A program made the position numbers and the translations under genes. A stretch of 62,557 nucleotides of DNA from LiPW-15 sp964530925. Lineage in GTDB: Bacteria; Patescibacteriota; Minisyncoccia; UBA6257; 2-01-FULL-56-20. This document shows, piece by piece, positions 56,596 through 62,557 of this stretch. The notes below the pieces were generated by a model, which saw only the letters and a program-made list of their open reading frames with translations, had not been told where the DNA came from and made no database searches. The stretch is from contig CAZHBZ010000005.1 of assembly GCA_964530925.1 (NCBI GenBank), positions 1-62,557 of the forward strand. The letters run 5' to 3'. How positions within the stretch are numbered: position 1 is the first letter of the stretch; the number at the start of each line of letters is the position of its first letter.

Positions 56596-56765
56596 TGGTC
56601 GGATTATACTCCAAGGGCGTGAAAGGGAGTAGCGAAAGCTGGGAAAGATTGTTTCCCGCATTTGATATTTTATCCGGCTGGTGGCATATTAAGGCCAGTT
56701 GTTTGGCTCGCAGCACCTTCAAATACGGTTTCTTAAAAGGCCGATAACAAATCAATTTTATTTCA

Positions 56766-57332
56766 ATGATCAAAAAATTACTTTTTTGCGTTATCGGCAC
56801 AGTTGGATTTATGGCAATAATGTTCGCGCCATCGGCGCACGCTGCCACATCCACAGAAAGCGTGGATCAGCCGACCAGAGCGCTCCTCGGACAGACCCTG
56901 AATGTATTGCAAAGCGTCTTGAATGACATCCAGGCCCGCGAGAGCGGTGTGGGCGCTCCAATCGAGAATCCAGCCGCCGTGAGTATGGCCCTGGGAGGAA
57001 TAAGGCAGGTCCTTGTCCTTATCGATACGAGACTTTCCGGTTTTCCAGCAAGTTCGCCAACCCCGACCAATAATCAGGAGGCTGTGCAGCCGACAGGTTT
57101 ACTCGAGGGTTCCGGGATAAGCATCGTGTCCGAGGATAAAGAGATGGCGAATGCCGCAAGCGTCTTGAGCCCAAAACTGCTTCTCATTCTGCTTCCAATA
57201 CTTATCCTTGTCTTGGTCGCGGTTTCGCTCTATAGAAGGCGCGATCGCGCGGAAGTTGCGGATCAGGCGACAACACCGGAAGTAGCGCCGGTGGCAACGC
57301 AAGAGCCCAATAGCGAGATTCAGACAGTCTAA
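56766..57332 (+). CDS. Exported protein with C-terminal membrane anchor
   Basis: 188 residues. A signal peptide (LLFCVIGTVGFMAIMFAPSA, then HAATS) is followed by a helical domain with NVLQSVLNDIQARE. A Ser/Pro linker leads to a C-terminal membrane helix (LLLILLPILILVLVAVSLY) with a positive RRRDR stop-transfer and a Thr/Pro/Glu-rich cytoplasmic tail. This is a type I membrane topology. There is no LPxTG motif, so sortase anchoring is not indicated. No family recognised. It is followed by a strong terminator. Confidence 0.7.
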   Translation: MIKKLLFCVIGTVGFMAIMFAPSAHAATSTESVDQPTRALLGQTLNVLQSVLNDIQARESGVGAPIENPAAVSMALGGIRQVLVLIDTRLSGFPASSPTPTNNQEAVQPTGLLEGSGISIVSEDKEMANAASVLSPKLLLILLPILILVLVAVSLYRRRDRAEVADQATTPEVAPVATQEPNSEIQTV

Positions 57333-57360
57333 ATCCAAAGAAACCAGAAACGCGCCAAAA

Positions 57361-57382
57361 CCCCCGCAGAACGCGGGGGTTT
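57361..57382 (+). terminator. Terminator after the membrane-anchored protein gene
   Basis: CCCCCGC-AGAAC-GCGGGGG is followed by TTTTGG; A-rich bases precede it, so it can work in both directions. Confidence 0.85.
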
Positions 57383-57420
57383 TGGAGTTTTTGGCGACAC
57401 GAATTTGTTAATATATGTTT

Positions 57421-57957
57421 ATGACACAAGAAGCGATTTTTGGAGGAGGATGTTTTTGGTGCACAGAGGCGATTTTCAAATCACTAAAAGGGGTTAGCTC
57501 CGCGACTCCTGGTTATTCCGGGGGGAATGTCGAAAATCCTACCTATGAACAGGTTTCAACCGGGGAAACAGGCCACGCCGAGGCGACCAAAATCGAATTC
57601 GCTTCGGATGTTATTTCTTACCGCGAGCTTTTGACCGTATTTTTTGCCACGCACGACCCGACAACTCTTAACCGGCAGGGGAACGATGTGGGAACACAGT
57701 ATCGCTCGGCTATTTTTTATAAGGATGAGGCCCAGAAAAATGAAGCCGGAGAATTTATAAAAAGGTTGAATGTTGAAACCGGCGATAAAATAGTTACCGA
57801 ACTTATAGAATTCGAGAAATTTTACCCGGCCGAAGATTATCACAAAAATTATTATGAGACACACAGGAACCAGCCGTATTGCGAGCTGGTTATCGCTCCA
57901 AAGCTCGAAAAGCTTCGCGAGAAATTCAGAGAATTATTAAAGGAAAAGGCGGAATAG
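57421..57957 (+). CDS. msrA: Peptide-methionine (S)-S-oxide reductase MsrA
   Basis: 178 residues. The catalytic Cys is in EAIFGGGCFWCTEAIFKSL, followed by GYSGGNVENPTYEQVSTGET and GHAEATKIEF. It reduces the S-epimer of methionine sulfoxide. There are two in-frame ATGs, at 57415 and 57421; the second fits the family start. msrB follows 49 bases downstream, making an oxidative-damage repair pair. Confidence 0.96.
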   Translation: MTQEAIFGGGCFWCTEAIFKSLKGVSSATPGYSGGNVENPTYEQVSTGETGHAEATKIEFASDVISYRELLTVFFATHDPTTLNRQGNDVGTQYRSAIFYKDEAQKNEAGEFIKRLNVETGDKIVTELIEFEKFYPAEDYHKNYYETHRNQPYCELVIAPKLEKLREKFRELLKEKAE

Positions 57958-58006
57958 TATTTAGCGTTCCGGTTTCAGCGAAGAAACTATGCAAAAGAAA
58001 TAAAAT

Positions 58007-58387
58007 ATGAATATAAAAAAAGACGAGGAGTTGACGGAAGAATTACGGCGTATCGCGCGGGAGAAGGGGACAGAGGAGCCGTTTACCGGGAAATACTGGA
58101 ATGAGCACGCTAAGGGCATGTATAAATGCGCCGTTTGTGGAGCGGAACTTTTTTCCTCAGATGCCAAATTCGATTCCGAGACCGGGTGGCCAAGTTTCGC
58201 GGAGCCGGCGAATCTAGAAAATATAATTTTGCGCCCGGATGATTCGGAGGACATGCGCCGCACTGAAGTGATTTGTAAAAATTGCGGCGCGCACCTAGGA
58301 CACGTGTTTAACGATGGCCCGAAAGAAAAAGGCGGCAAAAGGTTTTGTATAAACTCCGCCTGCCTGGAATTGGAGAAAAAGGACTAA
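58007..58387 (+). CDS. msrB: Peptide-methionine (R)-S-oxide reductase MsrB
   Basis: 126 residues. Zinc ligands are in CAVCGAELF and CKNCGAHLGHVFNDGP, and the catalytic Cys in GKRFCINSACLELE (consensus RYC-x-N-S). It reduces the R-epimer of methionine sulfoxide. It is partner to msrA directly upstream. All key residues are present. Confidence 0.96.
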   Translation: MNIKKDEELTEELRRIAREKGTEEPFTGKYWNEHAKGMYKCAVCGAELFSSDAKFDSETGWPSFAEPANLENIILRPDDSEDMRRTEVICKNCGAHLGHVFNDGPKEKGGKRFCINSACLELEKKD

Positions 58388-58402
58388 CGCGCCGAGATCG
58401 GC

Positions 58403-59173
58403 TTATGTTCCCGGTGAGTAAGAGACCGAATTTAAAACCAATGGCGCGGCGGTGATGGGGAGTCCTACGGTGGCGCCGGAGCCGTCAATGGCGGTGTTAT
58501 AGGTAAGGTCATCCGGAGATTGAATAACTGCCGAGAGGATGTTTGAAATCCCCGCGTTTGCGGCGATTGTGTTTGTTAGCGAATCAATTCTTAATTTGAG
58601 CGCGAGAGTTCCGCCAGCAGAGATAATCCCGTTCGAGCCGAAATCAGACCAGGAAAAAACGCAGCTTGAGCCGGTGTTGCAGGTAGCGGGGGCGAGTGTT
58701 CCAATCGCGACATTTGAGGAGTTGAGGAGGTGTACATCCGCATTGCTGAAGGAAGACGAAACCAAGCTTCCGGAAAAAGTAATTTTTAGAGTTGTAATCG
58801 CGATGCCTCCGGAGGCAGAGGCGGACAGATTTAGGATTGCGAGGTCGTCGACATTTGTTTTAACCCGATTTGTGGTCGCGCCGAGCGGAGTTGCGAAAAG
58901 CGATTTCGTAACTGGAGCGGGTTCGGCGGGAGTGCTTGTAGCCGGCACGGGACTCACCGGAGTAATCGAGGCGGACTGGGTTGGTGTCTGCGGAATAGTC
59001 GTCGTTCCCGAGCCACTCATTTGGGAAACGTAGGCCGACGAAATTGAAACGGCTTGGCCCGCGAAAGAGAGAGCCAGATTTTTTTGCGCTACGGTCGCCG
59101 AGGGATTCGTCTGGGCGTTCATCAAAAGAGAAACGGCAAGCTGAAGTAAGGCTAAAATTGATGTTGGGTTCAT
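58403..59173 (-). CDS. Surface-type Ser/Thr-rich hypothetical protein
   Basis: 256 residues. The N-terminal 45 residues are hydrophobic-helical (TSILALLQLAVSLLMNAQTN), then a Thr/Pro/Ser linker (TPTQSASITPVSPVPATSTP), then a beta-sandwich-like domain (ISAGGTLALKLRIDSLTNTI) rich in Ser and Asn. The composition is that of a secreted or surface-displayed protein, though no standard signal peptide is evident. It converges with msrB. TACAAT (minus, 59186-59181) lies seven bases before ATG. Confidence 0.68.
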   Translation of the reverse strand: MNPTSILALLQLAVSLLMNAQTNPSATVAQKNLALSFAGQAVSISSAYVSQMSGSGTTTIPQTPTQSASITPVSPVPATSTPAEPAPVTKSLFATPLGATTNRVKTNVDDLAILNLSASASGGIAITTLKITFSGSLVSSSFSNADVHLLNSSNVAIGTLAPATCNTGSSCVFSWSDFGSNGIISAGGTLALKLRIDSLTNTIAANAGISNILSAVIQSPDDLTYNTAIDGSGATVGLPITAAPLVLNSVSYSPGT

Positions 59174-59317
59174 ATAGTTTATTGTAGCAAATATAAAAAA
59201 AGAGCCTCAGGCGTGTCTTGTTTGGATGCTTTAAGGCAGCGGCTATCTTGGTTGATATTTTGTCGAATTAGTAGTGTAATGATTAAGTGTCGGCAACGGG
59301 AAGTCTAACTACTAACT

Positions 59318-59641
59318 ATGAGTGAGCGCATTAACATAATTGTTAAGTTTTGGGTGGAGATATTAATCGGGGTGCTGATTCTCTTCAACGCGGATGATAT
59401 TAGGTGGTTCCTTTTATATCTTTTGGTGTTGTTGTTGATTACGTTAACGCTTTATGTAGAATATATAAGAAAACTAATAAGATCGTTTCAGGTTTTTAAC
59501 GAGCTGAAGTTAATTGCGATTATGCGGAAGCTAAAGGTTTCGGCAGATGAAATGGATATCGTTTTTGAAGATGAAAAGAAAAATATGGGGCAAAAGTGGA
59601 ACGAGATAGAGAAAGAGTTTAATGAATTGACAAATGGCTAG
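59318..59641 (+). CDS. Small membrane protein with cytoplasmic helix
   Basis: 107 residues. Two membrane helices with a short turn (VEILIGVLILFNADDIRWFL and YLLVLLLITLTLYVEYI, about 12-48) and a charged helical C-terminus (DEMDIVFEDEKKNMGQKWNE). No family recognised. The leader contains an inverted repeat TTAGTAGT/ACTACTAA ending about two bases before the ATG, similar in layout to the dksA-like and rpmI leaders but different in sequence. It probably shares a transcript with the next gene. Confidence 0.6.
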   Translation: MSERINIIVKFWVEILIGVLILFNADDIRWFLLYLLVLLLITLTLYVEYIRKLIRSFQVFNELKLIAIMRKLKVSADEMDIVFEDEKKNMGQKWNEIEKEFNELTNG

Positions 59642-59660
59642 GGAGTAATAAATTATTAGC

Positions 59661-60077
59661 ATGACGGAAAAAATAGAAAAAATTAAAAATCACCTCGAGT
59701 TTTTGGGTTATACCATTGAAGAGAGCAAGCCGGAGAAGGAGGGCGAAAAGCTAGTTTATTTAGGAACACACCCCACCAAGTACAATCTAATTTTTACCGA
59801 TTTCACTCCGGGGATAGTTATGTTCAGGTGCCAGCTTGCAACTGGAAAAATGTTTTCTGAGGAGAGAATGCTCTTTCTAAATAACGCCAACAAAACCATC
59901 GGAATAACGAAGGTTTATGCCGATGAAAACGATAAAAATATGGTTTTAAAATTCGAAGCCTTCTATGGGGGTGATTATATTAAAGCATCATTTTCAGAGT
60001 TCATTGGTGCATTTGAAGGAGACACCGGCCCTGGATTTAGAGCTGTGGAAAATTTTTCCAAATTGTTTCTAGATTAA
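59661..60077 (+). CDS. Hypothetical protein, YbjN-like fold possible
   Basis: 138 residues, soluble alpha/beta. It begins with a helix (TEKIEKIKNHLEFLGYTIEE) followed by beta strands (FTPGIVMFRCQLATGKMFSE) and a C-terminal helix. This order resembles YbjN or secretion-chaperone-like folds, which is only a shape argument. It lies 19 bases after the small membrane protein gene. Confidence 0.6.
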   Translation: MTEKIEKIKNHLEFLGYTIEESKPEKEGEKLVYLGTHPTKYNLIFTDFTPGIVMFRCQLATGKMFSEERMLFLNNANKTIGITKVYADENDKNMVLKFEAFYGGDYIKASFSEFIGAFEGDTGPGFRAVENFSKLFLD

Positions 60078-60347
60078 CCCCACGGCGCTTCATTCGCCGA
60101 CCTCCCCGACAAATAAAAAACAACTAGATGCGGGGTTCGATTGTTTAGCTCGACGGGAATCGATCAAAAATTTTGGAATCAACTAAGGCGCTTTATTTTT
60201 CGAGTGGGGGAAACGTTTTTGGATATTGGATCCAACGGATAAATAACTTTATCCAGGCGGCTAATGAGTATATGGCAGGGATTAAAAACGGACAATAAGC
60301 CTTCACAAACGTCACATATTCAGCTATATTGTGCTATCATAAAAGAA

Positions 60348-60848
60348 ATGATTAAGGTTGGGACCCGCCAAGTCACGAATCCTCGGACCAAGCTTGGAGA
60401 GTTAATAAAGGCTTGTATCGAGTTTGGGGCGGACGATGATGGGAAAATAACAAAGACAAAACTAGCTAAACTAGTATATCTGGCCGATTTTGCGTATTAC
60501 TATCACAACCTTCGACCGATTACGGGAGTGACCTATAAAAAATTGGACCAGGGTCCAGTTTCTTTGGCATATTTTGATCAGCTATTTCAATTGCTGGGAG
60601 AGGATCAGATTAAGGTTGAAATAAAGGGGAAAGCGGAAATGTTTTCGCTTGGAGTTGATGCCAAAAAAGTTGTGTTGGACAAAAGCGAACTAGAATTAGT
60701 GCGGGAGGTGTGTGCAAAATGGAAAAATAAGCGAACGGAAGAAATTGTTAAGTTCACCCACAATCAATTCCCGTGGAAAATTGCATTTGATGATGACGAG
60801 ATTCCATACAGCTTAATTATCCAAGAAAATGAAGCGGCTTTGTTCTAA
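60348..60848 (+). CDS. Panacea-domain (DUF4065) antitoxin
   Basis: 166 residues from ATG 60348; a longer reading starts at 60264. The Panacea/SocA-like core is KLAKLVYLADFAYYYHNLRP followed by GVTYKKLDQGPVSLAYFDQL. Proteins of this family act as antitoxins for several unrelated toxins. The downstream gene overlaps by 20 bases and looks RelE-like, so the pair is most likely a toxin-antitoxin module. ATG 60348 is preferred because TATCAT (60335-60340) is seven bases before it. This call is strong for the domain and inferential for the role. Confidence 0.85.
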   Translation: MIKVGTRQVTNPRTKLGELIKACIEFGADDDGKITKTKLAKLVYLADFAYYYHNLRPITGVTYKKLDQGPVSLAYFDQLFQLLGEDQIKVEIKGKAEMFSLGVDAKKVVLDKSELELVREVCAKWKNKRTEEIVKFTHNQFPWKIAFDDDEIPYSLIIQENEAALF

Positions 60849-61239
60849 TCAGAAGTATAGGGTGATTTTCGAAGAATATGCAGAGCGTCACTTCATCAAA
60901 GACTTCGAGAAAAAGCATAAAGCGCATTGGAGTGTTACGAGACGATCCATCGAGGACACGCTCGAGCGCGTTGCCAACTTAGAAGATAGCTCCTCGCTTG
61001 ATTTTATTTATGAATCAAGCCGGGGAACATGCATCTTCAAATTCGATTTCAAAATCGCAAAAACAAATGTTTCTTCAAAAGCAAGCGGGAATAGGTGTAT
61101 ATTGGAAGTTTGCAATCAAAGATTGGAAGTAAAAATTTTACTCGTCTATGGAAAAAGCCACATAGACCGTCCAGACAAGCAGGAGACTATGTGGTGGAGG
61201 GGTCATATCGAGAATTTTTTTAATATATCTCGCGCTTGA
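60829..61239 (+). CDS. Putative RelE-fold toxin of the Panacea module
   Basis: 136 residues. Pattern YRVIFEEYAERHFIKDFEKK, helix SIEDTLERVANLEDSSSLDF, and strands CIFKFDFKIAKTNVSS and RLEVKILLVYGKSHI resemble the RelE/ParE fold with its two N-terminal helices and beta-sheet. Lys and Arg residues are plentiful, as expected for an RNA-cleaving toxin, but no catalytic residues can be assigned. It overlaps the antitoxin by 20 bases, a typical operon design. An internal GTG at 60862 could be the real start. Confidence 0.65.
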   Translation: MKRLCSNQKYRVIFEEYAERHFIKDFEKKHKAHWSVTRRSIEDTLERVANLEDSSSLDFIYESSRGTCIFKFDFKIAKTNVSSKASGNRCILEVCNQRLEVKILLVYGKSHIDRPDKQETMWWRGHIENFFNISRA

Positions 61240-61320
61240 AGTTTTTTTGACCAGTTTGTTGTTTCAAAATCCGCGAGCTAGGAGACAGGCGGAGAATTTC
61301 ACTGCTCGCTGAATACAGCT

Positions 61321-61485
61321 GAGAGAAGAAGCCCTAAAGCACTTCGTGCTCGGGCACCCTACTTGCTGCGCAACGGGTTTTCAACCCGAACAAAAACACC
61401 CAGGCTTGGGTGTTTTTGTTGTAGGGTGGAGGTGGGCGGAGGATCTCACTGCTCGCGGCGCCCTTCGGGCGGCTGCGCTTTCCGA
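61321..61485. repeat. Long direct repeat, copy A
   Basis: 165 bases nearly identical to 62310-62494. It contains nested hairpins: an outer CCCTAC/GTAGGG pair enclosing TTGC-TGC-GCAA, GGGTT/AACCC, and a long CAAAAACACCCA/TGGGTGTTTTTG stem, with GCACTTCGTGC before and GCCCTTCGGGC after. Copy A lacks the 20-bp palindrome. A short frame across it is not a credible gene. Confidence 0.85.
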
Positions 61486-61515
61486 TATTTGTATTTAATT
61501 GTCTGCCGATTAATT

Positions 61516-61839
61516 TCAGCGAAAAAATATGGGTGCAATCACTATGTTCAAAAGAAAAAAGACTAATGCGGTTGTTAGGAACGTGATGTTAATATCTTGC
61601 CACGCCACAGTTTCATTTTCCGGATGCATTTTTTCTAGAATTTGGAATGAAAAACCCAGGGTCATTAGATATAGTCCAAGCATAAAACCGTAGTGGCTAA
61701 TAAATGCTGGATGGTATTGTATCCCGCTCGACACGCTTCGAATGTATGATCCTGAGTATTCAGTTATTGATACTGCAGAAAAAAGAGCCCCGATAGAGCT
61801 AATTATTAATCCCAAGACACCAACAGTTCTTTTCTTCAT
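61516..61839 (-). CDS. Small membrane protein in repeat-bounded island
   Basis: 107 residues with three predicted membrane helices (TVGVLGLIISSIGALFSAVS, HYGFMLGLYLMTLGFSF, ITFLTTALVFFLLNIVIAP). No family recognised. It lies five bases downstream of the 125-residue gene and both lie between two long direct repeats. Confidence 0.65.
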   Translation of the reverse strand: MKKRTVGVLGLIISSIGALFSAVSITEYSGSYIRSVSSGIQYHPAFISHYGFMLGLYLMTLGFSFQILEKMHPENETVAWQDINITFLTTALVFFLLNIVIAPIFFR

Positions 61840-61844
61840 TTATA

Positions 61845-62222
61845 CTAAAATATTCCCAGGAATTTAGTCTTTCCATCTTCGCCTAGATAATTGTAAATTG
61901 ACTCTCCAAACATAATTTGGAATGCTTCGCGTACGGTTTCCAGTTTCATCTTAATAATCTTATCGGTTTCCGCTATAACTGCCCTATGTAGATTTTTGCC
62001 GACTCCCGGCGGAAGTTTGCTGGCAACCAAATCATTTTCCATTCTGGCTCTTGTTGCCTCCCAGTCTTTAATATATGTGCTGTGCGTTTTTGCAAACGCA
62101 TATTTGTTGTGACAATTTTTAACTAGATCTTCCACTTGATCGAGCTCGCCCTTAAGAATGCTCTTCGTCAAGTTCGATAGTTGCAGCACCTCTTCATCTG
62201 TTAATTGGTATTCTTCAAACAT
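61845..62222 (-). CDS. Hypothetical protein in repeat-bounded island
   Basis: 125 residues from ATG 62222; an upstream in-frame TTG (62240) would add six residues. Soluble, mainly helical (YQLTDEEVLQLSNLTKSILK; PPGVGKNLHRAVIAETDKII). TATATT (minus, 62234-62229) lies six bases before the ATG, which supports this start. No family recognised. Confidence 0.62.
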   Translation of the reverse strand: MFEEYQLTDEEVLQLSNLTKSILKGELDQVEDLVKNCHNKYAFAKTHSTYIKDWEATRARMENDLVASKLPPGVGKNLHRAVIAETDKIIKMKLETVREAFQIMFGESIYNYLGEDGKTKFLGIF

Positions 62223-62309
62223 GAGTTCAATATAGTTCAATTTTTGTCATCTGTCATTCTGATTTTTGGAGGGAGAGGGGAGGGTTTCACGTGCTTGTTG
62301 GACGCAACC

Positions 62310-62494
62310 GAGAGAAGAAGCCCTAAAGCACTTCGTGCTCGGGCGCCCTACTTGCTGTGCAACTGGTTTTCAACCCGAACAAAAACACCCAGGCCTGGGT
62401 GTTTTTGTTGTAGGGTGGAGATGGGCGGACCTGCCTGCCGGCAGGCAGGGAATCTCACTGCTCGCGGCGCCCTTTGGGCGGCTGCGCTTTCCGA
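62310..62494. repeat. Long direct repeat, copy B
   Basis: 185 bases matching copy A (61321-61485). The 20-base length difference is exactly the palindrome at 62430-62449. Hairpin stems are kept; some loop and stem bases differ (TGC/TGT loop, TTCG/TTTG loop). The remaining 60 bases to the window end hold no supported gene. Confidence 0.85.
62430..62449. repeat. 20-bp palindromic element, copy c
   Basis: CCTGCCTGCCGGCAGGCAGG, a perfect palindrome. The flanks read GGGCGGA and GAATCTCACTG; the empty site in copy A reads GGGCGGA-GGATCTCACTG, so the insertion is exact with no visible target duplication. Confidence 0.92.
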
Positions 62495-62557
62495 ACCCAC
62501 GGTTCTGAATAATCTCCTTCACGGAGGGGACGATATTGCTTCCCCTCCGACCCACCC

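Noticed and set aside
56596..56661. Longer N-terminus of the cobalamin adenosyltransferase
   Set aside because: The extra 22 residues are not part of the family fold and a promoter -10 lies inside them.
61363..61566. 67-residue frame in repeat copy A
   Set aside because: It lies within a structured direct repeat and has no start signal or family.
62370..62555. 61-residue minus-strand frame at the right edge
   Set aside because: It runs through direct repeat B and the palindrome; the sequence is a by-product of repeats.

Overview
The window looks like a chromosomal segment of an ultra-small Patescibacteria (CPR) bacterium, most likely a Parcubacteria-type lineage. Supporting signs are very short spacers, compact versions of core proteins (YebC 175 aa, HolA 261 aa, a stand-alone 5'-3' exonuclease), a VirB4/PrgI gene cluster of the type common in CPR genomes, short palindromic repeats, and almost no Shine-Dalgarno sequences. 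This assignment is inferred from gene content; there is no rRNA in the window.

Layout. 1-4.5 kb (minus): 5' end of clpP, hppA, nusA, yraN. 4.5-5.7 kb: a free-standing LAGLIDADG endonuclease bounded by short repeats, then a 700-base stretch with a terminator, a GC-rich structured element and the leader of a DksA-like gene. 5.7-11 kb: dksA-like, yifB, uvrD/pcrA, rsmA. 11-23.5 kb: a ten-gene block with PrgI, a VirB4 split over two genes, a VirB6-like membrane protein and a VirB2/TrbC-like pilin. 23.5-27.8 kb: the canonical origin region khpB-yidC-rnpA-rpmH facing dnaA-dnaN, with DnaA boxes. 27.8-34.3 kb: PBP1A, ruvC, yebC, a lipoprotein, a GspE/PilB ATPase. 34.3-42.5 kb: an RNA-led small-protein cassette, ruvB, tsaE, an XRE regulator with three identical palindromes, exonuclease, histidine kinase, holA, rpsT, ruvA, murE. 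43-52.8 kb: RNase J-like MBL enzyme, SLOG protein, EF-Tu-domain-II-like protein, permease, a broken and an intact tRNA-Arg, uracil-DNA glycosylase, Clp ATPase, PolX, NUDIX. 52.8-56.7 kb (minus): infC, a PRTase, rpmI, rplT, a conserved hypothetical, cobalamin adenosyltransferase. 56.7-62.6 kb: msrA-msrB, surface proteins, a Panacea-type toxin-antitoxin pair, and a two-gene island between long direct repeats.

Main unexplained signals. (1) Two diverged copies (168-288 and 5389-5504) of a structured element whose stems covary while a GCTTGG bulge and a CGCRGGA loop stay fixed. (2) The dksA-like gene and rpmI share one leader design: a 19-base arm near the transcription start and its complement ending two bases before ATG, separated by 88 or 91 bases. 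(3) A 159-base structured leader with a competing terminator hairpin upstream of a 54-residue membrane protein. (4) A 20-bp palindrome caught as an exact insertion, once in a repeat copy and once in the T-loop of a tRNA-Arg. (5) Many genes have a -10 hexamer only 6-11 bases before the start codon, implying leaderless mRNAs, whereas three GC-rich minus-strand cassettes have consensus promoters, strong Shine-Dalgarno sites and their own terminators. (6) infC has no standard start codon that keeps its conserved N-terminus.

Both 100-N gaps (in ruvA and polX) are flanked by identical 55-base repeats. Deleting 155 bases restores both reading frames, so they are probably unmerged assembly overlaps rather than missing sequence.
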